This document shows positions 36,358 to 44,929 of a DNA stretch of 64,000 nucleotides, in pieces (the first letter of the stretch is position 1; each line of letters opens with the position of its first letter). The position numbers and the translations under genes are program-made. The notes under the pieces are model-generated. The model did no database searches. It was given only the letters and a program-made list of their open reading frames with translations, and had not been told where the DNA came from. Origin of the DNA: Bacteroidales bacterium (lineage in GTDB: Bacteria > Bacteroidota > Bacteroidia > Bacteroidales > P3). Where the stretch lies: positions 271,303 to 335,302 of the forward strand of contig JAGBJI010000002.1 in assembly GCA_017934545.1 (NCBI GenBank). The letters run 5' to 3'.

Positions 36358-36393
36358 TAAAGCGTCACTTCAGTAAATTAAAGTGACGCTTTA
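36358..36393. terminator. Second hairpin between floA and flavodoxin gene
   Basis: TAAAGCGTCACTT and AAGTGACGCTTTA form a 13-bp stem. It likely terminates the convergent flavodoxin gene as well. Confidence 0.85.
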
Positions 36394-36430
36394 TTTTGAC
36401 AGAATTGTATTTTAGTTTTGGTTGTATGTA

Positions 36431-37087
36431 TTAAAAACCTAATTTTTTCAACCAATCTATAACCTTTTTCTCATTTGAGCGGACGTCATGTCCGTACATG
36501 GCAAAACCGTTTAAGACATTGGCATTGGGATATGCCTTTTTGACGTCGTCAACGCAGGATGCCAACCCGCTTCCCTCGTGTGTGGTGAAAGGAATTATGG
36601 TTTTGTTGTTTAAATCGTATTCTTTGAAGAAAGTAAACATAACCTGAGGGTAAGTACCCCACCAAACAGGTCCGCCGATGAATATTGTGCTGTACCCGTC
36701 TATGTTTTCAATTTTGCCTTTGAATGCAGGCAACTCGCCGTCTGCGGCTTCTTGTTTTGCAAGTTTGATAAGGTCGTTGTAAGACATATCATAACTCTTT
36801 TCGGCTTTGATTTCAAACTGGTTACATCCTATATATTTACAGATGTAATCTGCAACTATTTTGGTGTTGCCCGTTTTGATGTTTCCTACCGAATATTGTT
36901 CGCCCGCTTGGGAGAAAAACACCACAAGAACTTTGTCTTTAGATGTTTCAATTTGTGAATTTTGTGTATTCATACCGTTTGTCTGTTTTTCGTTATTTTC
37001 ATTTTGTTTGTTGTTGGCGTTGCTTTGCGAACACGAGATGCAAAACAATGCCGAAAGAATCATTAAAATACTTTTTGCTTTTCTCAT
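36431..37087 (-). CDS. Flavodoxin-domain lipoprotein
   Basis: The 218-residue protein has a lipoprotein signal (MRKAKSILMILSALFCISC) and an Asn/Gln-rich spacer, then a flavodoxin fold from about residue 52: VLVVFFSQAGEQYSVG for the FMN phosphate loop, FIGGPVWWGTYP around the isoalloxazine, and FTTHEGSGLAS. Such periplasmic flavodoxins probably carry electrons; the partner is unknown. It follows the SDR gene on the same strand after a 29-bp gap. Confidence 0.87.
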   Translation of the reverse strand: MRKAKSILMILSALFCISCSQSNANNKQNENNEKQTNGMNTQNSQIETSKDKVLVVFFSQAGEQYSVGNIKTGNTKIVADYICKYIGCNQFEIKAEKSYDMSYNDLIKLAKQEAADGELPAFKGKIENIDGYSTIFIGGPVWWGTYPQVMFTFFKEYDLNNKTIIPFTTHEGSGLASCVDDVKKAYPNANVLNGFAMYGHDVRSNEKKVIDWLKKLGF

Positions 37088-37116
37088 TTTATTGTAATTA
37101 TTTATGTATAAACTGT

Positions 37117-37953
37117 TTAATGGGTTTGTTTAAGATATTGCAAATCGCCGTAAAAATATGATGCAGTAGTACCTCCGTCAATCAAAATGTCCGCTCCTGT
37201 GATGAATTTTCCCTTTTCGGACATAAGAAATTGTGCTAAATCGCCCACTTCGTCGGGAGTTCCAGCACGCATTGCAGGAGATGCTTGCAACATTTTGCGG
37301 TAACCTTCCCCGCGTGGTCCTTTCAATTCGTCTGCGGCAAGAGGTGTGATGATTATTCCGGGCGATACGGAGTTGATAGTCGCACGGCGTTTTGCCCAAC
37401 GGTTAGCCTCAAACATTACTTTCAGAACATTGCACCGTTTGGAGTATTGATAGGCTTTTAAGGTGTCGGTTATGTTTTTTACAAACGGCAGATTGATAAG
37501 AGATTCGGGGTCGGTGGTTGCCAGCAAATCGCTTTCTTGTTGGGTAAGAGTACCCAATCTGTGACCGCTTTGCGAAGATATGATTACACAGGAGCCTCCT
37601 TCGGATATTATTTTGCCGAATTCTTCCATGAAAACTGCCGTTCCGTACATGTCAACACTCAATATCTTTTCAACGGATGCCTGCGAGGGTGAAACGCCTG
37701 CCGCATTGATTACATATTTAACATCGCCTTTGGTCTGTGAATATTGAACCAAATCCTGTACGGACTGACGGCGGGATAAGTCAAATTGCATTGAAGAAAC
37801 TTCAAATCCCGCTTGTTTCAAAACGGTTTGTGCATTTTGCAGATTGTTTTTGTCATAATCGGCAAGGACTATATGTTTTGCCGTACCTATTCTCCTTGCT
37901 ATTGCAAGGCCGATGCTTCCTGCACCGCTTAAAACCACAACTTCTTTGTTCAT
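37117..37953 (-). CDS. Short-chain dehydrogenase/reductase
   Basis: The 278-residue protein has the NAD(P) loop VVLSGAGSIGLAIARRIG, the strand-2 acidic residue in VLADYDKNN, and NAAGVSPSQ after strand 4. The catalytic Ser lies in CVIISSQSG and the YxxxK pair in YQYSKRCNV. The C-terminus (FLMSEKGKFITGADILIDGG) is typical of SDR enzymes. The substrate is not predictable. The start at 37953 is chosen because a TACCTTTG promoter (complement of 37974-37981) lies inside the longer frame. The flavodoxin gene follows. Confidence 0.9.
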   Translation of the reverse strand: MNKEVVVLSGAGSIGLAIARRIGTAKHIVLADYDKNNLQNAQTVLKQAGFEVSSMQFDLSRRQSVQDLVQYSQTKGDVKYVINAAGVSPSQASVEKILSVDMYGTAVFMEEFGKIISEGGSCVIISSQSGHRLGTLTQQESDLLATTDPESLINLPFVKNITDTLKAYQYSKRCNVLKVMFEANRWAKRRATINSVSPGIIITPLAADELKGPRGEGYRKMLQASPAMRAGTPDEVGDLAQFLMSEKGKFITGADILIDGGTTASYFYGDLQYLKQTH

Positions 37954-37973
37954 ATATGTATTATATATTTTTA

Positions 37974-37981
37974 CAAAGGTA
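37974..37981 (-). promoter_or_regulatory. -7 element of the SDR-flavodoxin promoter
   Basis: The minus-strand reading TACCTTTG lies 20 bp before the SDR start. Confidence 0.5.
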
Positions 37982-38050
37982 AAGAAATTTTTCTTAATGG
38001 TTGAAAATTTGGCACAAAAAGTCAATTATCTGCATTTAAGCGTAAAAATA

Positions 38051-38079
38051 TTTGATTATAATTTATTTTCGTAACTTTG
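38051..38079 (+). promoter_or_regulatory. Promoter of the hexapeptide acetyltransferase gene
   Basis: TTTG at 38051 and TAACTTTG at 38072 are 17 bp apart, close to the Bacteroidetes two-element consensus. Confidence 0.55.
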
Positions 38080-38152
38080 CAAATGTAATTACGGCATTGC
38101 ATACATATAATATATGTAATGCGGAATATGTTTTATTAAAACCGATACAGTT

Positions 38153-38710
38153 ATGCAGACAGATGAATCCGTAAAAAATACAGGCGAAGAATATGTAGGA
38201 AGCAATGAGTTGTACGAAGATGTACACCGCACAATGCAGTTGGCGGCGAAAATGAACACGGGTTACAAGTCGGAAGACGAAGTAAGGGAGTATTTACGTA
38301 AGATTACGGATAAAGAAATAGACAATACGGTCCGTATTTTCCCGCCTTTCAATATTAATTACGGCAAAGGACTGTCGTTGGGTAAGGGTTCGTTTGTCAA
38401 TTTCGGCTGTACGTTCTTGGCATTGGGCGGAATAACGGTAGAAGATGATGTTTTCATAGGTCCGCATTGCGTGTTGGCGACGGAATATCACCCTGAAAAA
38501 CCAGAAATACGCCATTCGCTTCTGACCAAACCTATAACCATTAAACGCAATGTGTGGTTAGGGGCTAACGTTACGGTGTTGGCGGGTGTGACAATAGGGG
38601 AAAATTCCATTGTTGCGGCAGGCAGCGTGGTTACAAAGGATATTCCCGCCAATGTAGTTGCAGTGGGCAGTCCCGCAAAGGTGTTACGGCCTGTAAAGAC
38701 TGATGATTGA
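38153..38710 (+). CDS. Hexapeptide-repeat (maltose/galactoside-type) O-acetyltransferase
   Basis: The 185-residue protein has a helical N-terminus followed by left-handed beta-helix repeats from about residue 75: VNFGCTFLALGGITVEDDVFIG, then WLGANVTVLAGVTIGENSIVAAGSVV. The catalytic His is probably in FIGPHCVLATEYHP. The end, IPANVVAVGSPAKVLR, is typical of the CysE/LacA/NodL superfamily. It should acetylate a sugar or similar acceptor with acetyl-CoA. The MaoC gene follows after 48 bp with its own promoter. Confidence 0.9.
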   Translation: MQTDESVKNTGEEYVGSNELYEDVHRTMQLAAKMNTGYKSEDEVREYLRKITDKEIDNTVRIFPPFNINYGKGLSLGKGSFVNFGCTFLALGGITVEDDVFIGPHCVLATEYHPEKPEIRHSLLTKPITIKRNVWLGANVTVLAGVTIGENSIVAAGSVVTKDIPANVVAVGSPAKVLRPVKTDD

Positions 38711-38722
38711 AAAAAATTTTTA

Positions 38723-38730
38723 TAAATTTG
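38723..38730 (+). promoter_or_regulatory. -7 element of the MaoC gene promoter
   Basis: TAAATTTG lies 28 bp before the start at 38759. Confidence 0.45.
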
Positions 38731-38758
38731 CACAACCAAACAACTTAATATAAATATT

Positions 38759-39166
38759 ATGGACAAGATAAAAGCGGGTGATGTTTATGAGTTTGAAACC
38801 ATGTATCACCAAAAAGATGTAGACATGTTCGCACAAATAAGCGGCGACAACAATCCTATTCATGTCAACCAACAATATGCAAAGAATACTCCGTTCGGTC
38901 AGTGCATCGTTCACGGATTTTTTGCAGGTGCAGTGTTCTCCCGTGTTTTCGGAACTATGTGGCCCGGTGAGGGAACTATATATATGAATCAGGAGATGTC
39001 GTTCCGTGCGCCTGTTTTCGTAGAAAAACCGTACAAAGCCAAATTCAAAGTTTCGGAAGTCAACGAAGAAAAACACAGAGGTATAATTGAATGCGTGCTT
39101 GAGGACAATGAGGGCAAGCAAGCCATAATCGGCAAGGCTATGTTGATGCACAAAGAAAGATTTTAA
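38759..39166 (+). CDS. MaoC-like (R)-specific enoyl-CoA hydratase
   Basis: The 135-residue protein has the hot-dog fold hydratase motif: FAQISGDNNPIHVN contains the catalytic Asp and His, and IVHGFFAGAVFSR completes the site. YMNQEMSFRAPVF matches the second strand set. Its size fits PhaJ-type (R)-hydratases, which add water to crotonyl-CoA and related enoyl-CoAs. It lies near alcohol dehydrogenase, kamDE and ptb genes, so a part in C4 acyl-CoA metabolism is plausible but inferred. Confidence 0.88.
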   Translation: MDKIKAGDVYEFETMYHQKDVDMFAQISGDNNPIHVNQQYAKNTPFGQCIVHGFFAGAVFSRVFGTMWPGEGTIYMNQEMSFRAPVFVEKPYKAKFKVSEVNEEKHRGIIECVLEDNEGKQAIIGKAMLMHKERF

Positions 39167-39197
39167 GCCGAAGAAAAAATATTTGTTCTTAAAAAGA

Positions 39198-39240
39198 AAA
39201 CAACTGCGTAAGATTCAATCATTGTCTTACGCAGTTGTTT
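39198..39240. terminator. Bidirectional terminator between MaoC and alcohol dehydrogenase genes
   Basis: AAACAACTGCGTAAGA and TCTTACGCAGTTGTTT form a stem of about 16 bp between convergent genes. Confidence 0.9.
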
Positions 39241-39261
39241 GTTTTTGAATATTAGGTTTGG

Positions 39262-40449
39262 TTATAAACTTCTTCGTAATATCTCCACTACATCGTCATG
39301 CGAAAGCGTGCGGTAGTCGGTAGGATAGGTTATAGTGCTGTTGGCAACGGCTTGAAGCATATCTTCTTTAAGACCGAGTTCGGACGAATGCATTACAACT
39401 CCTATTTCCTTCATCCATTGTGCCAAAGCATCTATTCCCTGTGTTGCAATCTGTACGTCGGTTTTGTTTTCCGTCGGAATATTCCATACATTGACGGCAA
39501 AACGTTTGAATTTCTCAATGCCTTTGTTTTGATTTGCACAAATTCCTTCCAATATATATTTGTAATAAGGAACGGAAACAGCGGACAAAGTCATGCCGTG
39601 CGTTGCGTCGGTGTGGGCTCCGATGGCCTGACCTATCATATGAACCATCCAATCTCCGTTTTTGCCTTTTTTCAACAGCGTGTTCAATGCCCATGTTGCA
39701 GTCCACATTATATTGCTTCTTGCTTCGTAATTGTGCGGGTCTTTAACTGCGATAAGCGAACTGTGAACCAACGAACGCATAAGTCCCTCTGCAATATAGT
39801 CTGTGGTGTTGTCGTCAAAGTTAGAGAAGTATTGTTCCATTATATGCGACATTGTGTCAAAGAAACCTGCAATCATTTGGTATTGAGGCAAAGAAAAAGT
39901 AAATTCAGGGTTAAGTATAGAGAATTTAGGCATCAATCTGTCGTCAAAAACTTTTCCTATTTTTAAGTTTTCTTTGTGATTGGTTATAACGCTGCCGCCG
40001 TTCATCTCGCTTCCCGTGCCGACCATTGTCAATACACTGCCAACGGGAATAATTTTGCAGTCAGGGTCTTGTTGCTGAACATAATATTTAGCCCACGGGT
40101 CTTGCTCACAATAAGCCGAAGCGGCAACGCCTTTGGAGTAATCTATGGTACTGCCTCCTCCGACAGCAAGTATCAAGTCTACGTTGTGCTTTTTTGCCAA
40201 TGCAGCACCCTCATAAAGTTTTTCAACCGTAGGATTGGGCATTACGCCTGCGTCTTCTATAACGGTTTTGCCCGCTTGGTTCAATATATTTATCACTGCA
40301 TCGTATATACCGTTCTTTTTGATTGACCCGCCTCCGTAAGTCATCATTACAACAGGGCCGTAATTTTTTAATTCTTCTGATAAGAATTTTAAGCTGTCAT
40401 TACCGAAATAAAGTTTTGTCGGATTTGAATATTTGAAATTTCCTAACAT
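39262..40449 (-). CDS. Iron-containing alcohol dehydrogenase (butanol dehydrogenase type)
   Basis: The 395-residue protein is a group III alcohol dehydrogenase. VMMTYGGGSIKKNG and ILAVGGGSTIDYSKG form the NAD(P) site. The metal ligands lie in GFFDTMSHIMEQYF (Asp and His) and in AIGAHTDATHGMTLSAV (two His). The N-terminus FKYSNPTKLYFG is typical of the butanol dehydrogenase (BdhA/YqhD) group. It reduces aldehydes such as butyraldehyde or the reverse. The ATG at 40449 is chosen because the promoter TATCTTTG (complement of 40484-40491) is inside the longer frame. Confidence 0.92.
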   Translation of the reverse strand: MLGNFKYSNPTKLYFGNDSLKFLSEELKNYGPVVMMTYGGGSIKKNGIYDAVINILNQAGKTVIEDAGVMPNPTVEKLYEGAALAKKHNVDLILAVGGGSTIDYSKGVAASAYCEQDPWAKYYVQQQDPDCKIIPVGSVLTMVGTGSEMNGGSVITNHKENLKIGKVFDDRLMPKFSILNPEFTFSLPQYQMIAGFFDTMSHIMEQYFSNFDDNTTDYIAEGLMRSLVHSSLIAVKDPHNYEARSNIMWTATWALNTLLKKGKNGDWMVHMIGQAIGAHTDATHGMTLSAVSVPYYKYILEGICANQNKGIEKFKRFAVNVWNIPTENKTDVQIATQGIDALAQWMKEIGVVMHSSELGLKEDMLQAVANSTITYPTDYRTLSHDDVVEILRRSL

Positions 40450-40483
40450 GGTATTATAATGTTTTTTGATTTTTATTCCTTTG

Positions 40484-40491
40484 CAAAGATA
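40484..40491 (-). promoter_or_regulatory. -7 element of the alcohol dehydrogenase promoter
   Basis: The minus-strand reading TATCTTTG lies 34 bp before the start. Confidence 0.5.
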
Positions 40492-40629
40492 AACAAAAAA
40501 TGATAGTTTGCAATAGTTTGAATTGCGTTTTTGAATGTGTCGCATATGGTTTTGATTGCAATAAACACGTTTTTGTATAATAATGACGCAGTGTTTACCG
40601 TTTATTAATCAATAAAAAACGGATATAAT

Positions 40630-40956
40630 ATGGCTTCAACGGAAAATTTTAAAGATTTTATATTGGAACAACTATCACAGTTGCACACTGTAAGTGCAAG
40701 AAAAATGTTCGGCGAATATTGTTTGTATTACAATGAAAAGTTGGTCGGATTGATTGCCGACGACCGATTGTTTATAAAATATGCCCAACCTATTGAACAA
40801 ACGGTGAAAACTGTTAACTTGCTTTCTCCTTACGACGGGGCTAAACCAGCTTTTTACATAGAACAGGTTGACGACAGAGAATATTTGTGCAACTTGGTAA
40901 AAACGGCATATGAAGTTTTGCCTGCACCTAAACCGAAAAAGAAAAGCAAAAAGTAA
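40630..40956 (+). CDS. TfoX N-terminal domain protein
   Basis: The 108-residue protein matches the TfoX/Sxy N-terminal domain: ILEQLSQLHTVSARKMFGEYCLYYNEKLVGLIADDRLFIK and a Lys-rich end. The C-terminal TfoX domain is absent. In gamma-proteobacteria TfoX controls competence; isolated N-domain proteins are common and their function is not known. It is a single-gene unit ended by a hairpin. Confidence 0.85.
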   Translation: MASTENFKDFILEQLSQLHTVSARKMFGEYCLYYNEKLVGLIADDRLFIKYAQPIEQTVKTVNLLSPYDGAKPAFYIEQVDDREYLCNLVKTAYEVLPAPKPKKKSKK

Positions 40957-40981
40957 TCACTGCAAAGATTTTAAAACAAAA

Positions 40982-41010
40982 GACGGTTCATAAAATGATT
41001 ATGAACCGTC
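40982..41010. terminator. Bidirectional terminator between TfoX-like gene and kamE
   Basis: GACGGTTCATAA and TTATGAACCGTC form a stem around a tiny loop, with A-runs left and A-run AAAAAG right; suited to the convergent kamDE transcript and the TfoX-like gene. Confidence 0.8.
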
Positions 41011-41031
41011 AAAAAGTTATGAAAAGACAAA

Positions 41032-41838
41032 TTATTCTGTTTTGGACGGGGCGGTACCCATTCGTTTTGCCATTTCTTCAACGATGAACGATGCCACGTC
41101 ATCGGCATATGTGTTCATTCCGAACCCTGCATCGTAACCCAATTCCTTTGCCAACTCGTGTGTTATACGCGCTCCGCCGCAGCACAATATAACTTTGTCC
41201 CTCAAACCTTCGGCTTCCAACATTTCAACAAGTTCCGTCATATTTTTAATATGTACGTCTTTTTGGGTAACGGTTTGAGATACGAGCAAAGCGTCTGCAT
41301 TCATCTCAATGGCTTTGGCAATAAATTCTTCGTTAGGTACCTGCGAACCCATGTTCAATGCCTCTATCATTTCGTAACGCTCCAATCCGTAATGGCCTGC
41401 ATAACCTTTCATGTTCATTATGGCGTCTATGCCTACCGTGTGGGCGTCCGTTCCCGTTGAAGCACCCACTATGACTATTTTTCTGCCTATGTAATCCTTG
41501 ATATATTGGTCGGTTGCAGGCATATCCATAGTATGCGATTCAACTTTGGGTACATGTATTGAAGTATAGTCAACAGTGTGAATCGTAGAGCCGTAACAGT
41601 TGAAAAACGTAAAGCCTTCGGTCAGCTCTTTGTAATAAACCACCAACGGATTTTCAAATCCCATTTTTCTCAACAGTTGTTTGGCGGCTTCTATTCCTTC
41701 GTCGTTGCACGGTACGGGCAGGGTAAAACTCAATTGGGTCTTACCGTCGTTCATCGTATCGCCGTAAGGTTTTACTTTGGTTAAGTCGAGATTTGTGTCA
41801 AAATCCCTTTTCTCCATTGAATACAATCCTGCACTCAT
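41032..41838 (-). CDS. kamE: Lysine 5,6-aminomutase beta subunit
   Basis: With KamD this adenosylcobalamin- and PLP-dependent enzyme moves the terminal amino group of D-lysine or L-beta-lysine in lysine fermentation. The 268-residue subunit has the cobalamin motif DAHTVG at residues 131-136 (DxHxxG, His133 as lower cobalt ligand) and Lys144 in MNMKGYAGHYGLE; residues 133 and 144 agree with the ligand and PLP-lysine positions known from the clostridial enzyme. The C-terminal Rossmann domain includes LLVSQTVTQKDVHIKN and CCGGARITHELAKELG. Its start overlaps the kamD stop by one base (TAATG). Confidence 0.95.
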   Translation of the reverse strand: MSAGLYSMEKRDFDTNLDLTKVKPYGDTMNDGKTQLSFTLPVPCNDEGIEAAKQLLRKMGFENPLVVYYKELTEGFTFFNCYGSTIHTVDYTSIHVPKVESHTMDMPATDQYIKDYIGRKIVIVGASTGTDAHTVGIDAIMNMKGYAGHYGLERYEMIEALNMGSQVPNEEFIAKAIEMNADALLVSQTVTQKDVHIKNMTELVEMLEAEGLRDKVILCCGGARITHELAKELGYDAGFGMNTYADDVASFIVEEMAKRMGTAPSKTE

Positions 41839-43400
41839 TACTCTTTTCCTCCTTTTCCTTTCATTAAATCAATAAACGGATTGTAATAGTTGTCCGATTT
41901 TTCAAAAACGCCGTCCAATCCCTTGCCTCCGTCACGCGGACGCTTAACATCTCCGAATATACCTTTTTCCAATGCAGAGAACAATCCTTCGCTTTGCATT
42001 TTTTCAAGCAATTCAACGGCATCGTTCAATACCTTTTGGGCGCGGCGTTGCATTATGCCGTCTTTTTTGTATTCAATATCGTCGCCCAAGTGACGCATGT
42101 TGTTGAAAATATAGCGTGCGTTTTCAATCGAAACATATCTGTCGGACATAAAAGGAGTGTGGATAGCCTCGGTCATCATACCCAACAGTTGCAATCCCTG
42201 ATGGGTCATTATACCTATTTGGTTGAACAACGCATCCTGTATCTGTCCGCGGAATATATTGCCAGTCATAAATTTGGTCGGAGGCATGTATTTTATAGGA
42301 GCGTTAGGGAAAATCTCCCTTATCATCTGTGCCTGTGCCAGCTCGTACAAAAATCCGTCTTCCATCTGCGGGTCCATTTCAAAAGCGTGACCCAGTCCCA
42401 TCTGCTCTTCGGGCATACCTGCGGCGAAAGCCAACTGTTCGTTGATAAAGTCGGACGCCAAAACGGTGTGTGCCTGTTCAAAAGCGTCGGCAGTAGTCAG
42501 GTAATTGTCTTCTCCGGTGTTGATGATAACGCCTGCAAAGCCGTTGATGACACGTGAGAAAAATTGGTCAATAAGGGTTCGCTTCATGTTTATGTCACGG
42601 AACAATATTCCGTACAGAGCGTCGTTAAGCATTACGTCCAATCCTTCCAATGCACCCATCACCGCAATCTCCGGCATGCACAATCCCGAACAGTAGTTGC
42701 ACAAACGTATGTAACGGCCTACCTCTTCGCCCACTTCGTCCAATGCCTTACGCATTATGCGGAAGTTTTCCTGGGTTGCGAAAGTGCCTCCGAAACCTTC
42801 GGTTGTCGCACCGTACGGCACATAATCCAAAAGGCTCTGTCCCGTAGTACGGATAACGGCTATGATGTCCGCACCCTGACGCGCACCTGCCTGTGCCTGA
42901 ACCACGTCTTCGTAGATATTTCCCGTTGCAACTATTATATAAAGGTACGGTTTGGGTCCTTCGCCGATGGTGTCTATATAATGTTCGCGTTTTCTTCTGC
43001 GTTCAATTATTTTCTTTATTGATGCGTCTATATAAGGTTGCAAAGCCATGCGTGCTTTTTCTTTGTCGCCGTGAGGCAGTTTGGTTATATCCAGTTTGCC
43101 TTCGGCCGTTTGGCATGCTATCTCGTTGGGTGACAGTCCTGTTTGCAGCACTGCATTGCCCATGATGAACATTATACCGTCATTGAGCAGCCCTTTTTCT
43201 TTAACAAAATCAACTACCACATTGGGCAACGGCACTTGTTGGTCATTCACTCCGTCAATACCGAGCAGTCTGCATATAGTTCTTTCGCAGGTGACGGTAG
43301 AGTAGGAGGATGCAAAGTTTTCCACTTCGTCGGAAATCTTTTTTGCAAGTTGTTTTCCCCGCTTTACTTTCTCAAAGTCTAATCCTAATTTACTTTCCAT
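41838..43400 (-). CDS. kamD: Lysine 5,6-aminomutase alpha subunit
   Basis: This 520-residue TIM-barrel subunit supplies the substrate and PLP pocket of lysine 5,6-aminomutase. Recognisable segments are SKLGLDFEKVKRGKQLAKKI at the start, the central YIIVATGNIYEDVVQAQAGA, TEGFGGTFATQENFRIMRKAL and NPFIDLMKGK at the end; length fits the family (about 516). The ATG at 43400 is preferred because a longer frame contains the TATCTTTG promoter (complement of 43470-43477). No other lysine-fermentation gene (kamA, kdd, kce, kal) is in the window, so the pathway is either completed elsewhere or partial. Confidence 0.95.
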   Translation of the reverse strand: MESKLGLDFEKVKRGKQLAKKISDEVENFASSYSTVTCERTICRLLGIDGVNDQQVPLPNVVVDFVKEKGLLNDGIMFIMGNAVLQTGLSPNEIACQTAEGKLDITKLPHGDKEKARMALQPYIDASIKKIIERRRKREHYIDTIGEGPKPYLYIIVATGNIYEDVVQAQAGARQGADIIAVIRTTGQSLLDYVPYGATTEGFGGTFATQENFRIMRKALDEVGEEVGRYIRLCNYCSGLCMPEIAVMGALEGLDVMLNDALYGILFRDINMKRTLIDQFFSRVINGFAGVIINTGEDNYLTTADAFEQAHTVLASDFINEQLAFAAGMPEEQMGLGHAFEMDPQMEDGFLYELAQAQMIREIFPNAPIKYMPPTKFMTGNIFRGQIQDALFNQIGIMTHQGLQLLGMMTEAIHTPFMSDRYVSIENARYIFNNMRHLGDDIEYKKDGIMQRRAQKVLNDAVELLEKMQSEGLFSALEKGIFGDVKRPRDGGKGLDGVFEKSDNYYNPFIDLMKGKGGKE

Positions 43401-43469
43401 CTGCAAGATAAATGTTTTATATATTTCTTTGTTTTTTACAATTTTCCTGTTTTTAACGGATACAAGTTG

Positions 43470-43477
43470 CAAAGATA
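43470..43477 (-). promoter_or_regulatory. -7 element of the kamDE promoter
   Basis: The minus-strand reading TATCTTTG lies 69 bp upstream of kamD. No cobalamin riboswitch-like box is apparent in the leader. Confidence 0.45.
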
Positions 43478-43539
43478 ATAATTTTTGCTGAATTAACGGG
43501 TATAAAAATCCTGTTGCAGAGAAAATTTTCTGATTCCGT

Positions 43540-43680
43540 TACCGCCCTACGCCGTTTTGTTTTTGCCTTTTCAGAAAAGAGTTTTGAAAAAATGTGGTTT
43601 TTTGAGTGAAAAAAATAGGTTTTTTTAGGTAAAAAATCAGATTTTTTTGCTCCTAAAGCGGCATTGGGCGGCAGTGTAAT
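43540..43680. repeat. A/T-tract array with GTGG, TAGG and CAG cores
   Basis: Three units have A-run/core junctions at 43593, 43616 and 43637 (spacings 23 and 21), almost the same core series as at 22.4 kb. CGCCCTACGCCG left and GCGGCATTGGGCGG right form an imperfect inverted frame. It sits in the 491-bp gap upstream of kamD and downstream of the aldolase gene. The remaining 43680-43890 stretch is AT-rich and I see nothing functional in it. Confidence 0.87.
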
Positions 43681-43891
43681 AGCATAAGGCATAAATTTTA
43701 TCACTGAAGGCAGCGGAAAACGTTGAAATATATTTAATAAACGGTGTAAATAATGATATTGAAATATAGAAAGACAAGGTATAAGCGTAATGCACGTAGT
43801 TTTAACACTGAAATTAATTATACCTGTACATAATTAAAAACTGCGGGTGCAGTAATTAATACAGAAAACATTGGAAAGGTTAACGGGAAAA

Positions 43892-44929
43892 TTATAATGA
43901 AAAGATTATTTCTTTCAGTTTGTTGACGTCTTGCTGCGTTGTAGCCCAGCTGGTTACGAATCGGCATACGGTATGGCTACTGTCGTAGGGCATCCAACGG
44001 GTAAAGATTACTTTTTCGGCAAGTTGCTGCATTGTCTTGTTGTCAAGGATTATGAATTGTTGGTTGGTCGGCGAGTCGGTAAAGAATTGAAAACCTTTTT
44101 GAGTGAAGATGTTCTTGATTTGCATTGCCGTTTCAATGCCCTGACGGGCTGTTTTAAAGTAAAGATTGTCGGAAAAAAGCACGTCAAACTGTATTCCGAT
44201 AAGGCGGCTTTTGGACATGACGGCTCCGTGCCGCTTGGCAAGGGTGAAAAAATCCGCCGGCATGTTGCCGTGTGTGAATACGGCGGCTTCTCCGCACAAA
44301 GCACCGTTCTTGGTTCCGCCTATATAGAAAACATCGCAGTTTTTGCTGATGTGCGTTATGTCCGTGTCGCACTTAGGCGAAGCAAGGCCGTAGCCCAATC
44401 TGGCTCCGTCAATGAACAATTGCAACGAGTGTTTGCGGCAAACGTTGTATATTTGTTCAATTTCAAGTTTTGAGTACAAAGACCCCAATTCCGTAGGCTG
44501 CGTTATGTAGACCAATGCCGGCTGAACCATATGTTCTTTGCTTTCGTCGGCATGAAAATCCTGCATAAATTTGTCTAACGCTTCGGCGTTTATCTTTTCC
44601 TCGCAATTGTTTAAGACAATGACTTTGTGACCGCACGATTCTATAGCACCGGCTTCGTGTACGTTGATATGACTTTGACAAGTAGATATTACGCCTTGCG
44701 TAGGACGTAACAACGAATCAATTATCACGCTGTTGGTCTGCGTTCCTGCACAAAGAAAAAATACTTCCGCATCCTTGCAACCGCATACGGCTTTTATTTT
44801 TTCTTTGGCACACAAACTCCAACGGTCGTAACCGTAAGTCAAACTTTGCTCGTTGTTGGTTTGAACGAGTTTTTGCAATATTAAAGGGTGCGTACCGTTG
44901 TTGTAGTCGCACTCAAAGTTGAGTTTCAT
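43892..44929 (-). CDS. Threonine aldolase / beta-eliminating lyase family PLP enzyme
   Basis: The 345-residue fold-type I PLP enzyme resembles low-specificity threonine aldolases: FECDYNNGTHPLIL at the start, YGYDRWS near the active-site entrance, LFIDGARLGYGLASPK with the cofactor Asp, and YIGGTKNGALCGEAAVF with the PLP Lys in GGTKNG. It would split threonine or a related beta-hydroxy amino acid to glycine and an aldehyde, or act as a lyase. The ATG at 44929 overlaps the stop of the PAS-like gene by 4 bp (ATGA), showing likely translational coupling. Confidence 0.9.
   Translation of the reverse strand: MKLNFECDYNNGTHPLILQKLVQTNNEQSLTYGYDRWSLCAKEKIKAVCGCKDAEVFFLCAGTQTNSVIIDSLLRPTQGVISTCQSHINVHEAGAIESCGHKVIVLNNCEEKINAEALDKFMQDFHADESKEHMVQPALVYITQPTELGSLYSKLEIEQIYNVCRKHSLQLFIDGARLGYGLASPKCDTDITHISKNCDVFYIGGTKNGALCGEAAVFTHGNMPADFFTLAKRHGAVMSKSRLIGIQFDVLFSDNLYFKTARQGIETAMQIKNIFTQKGFQFFTDSPTNQQFIILDNKTMQQLAEKVIFTRWMPYDSSHTVCRFVTSWATTQQDVNKLKEIIFSL

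Noticed and set aside
43401-43540. Cobalamin riboswitch upstream of kamDE
   Set aside because: No B12-box-like segment or suitable conserved core was found in the 70-nt leader.
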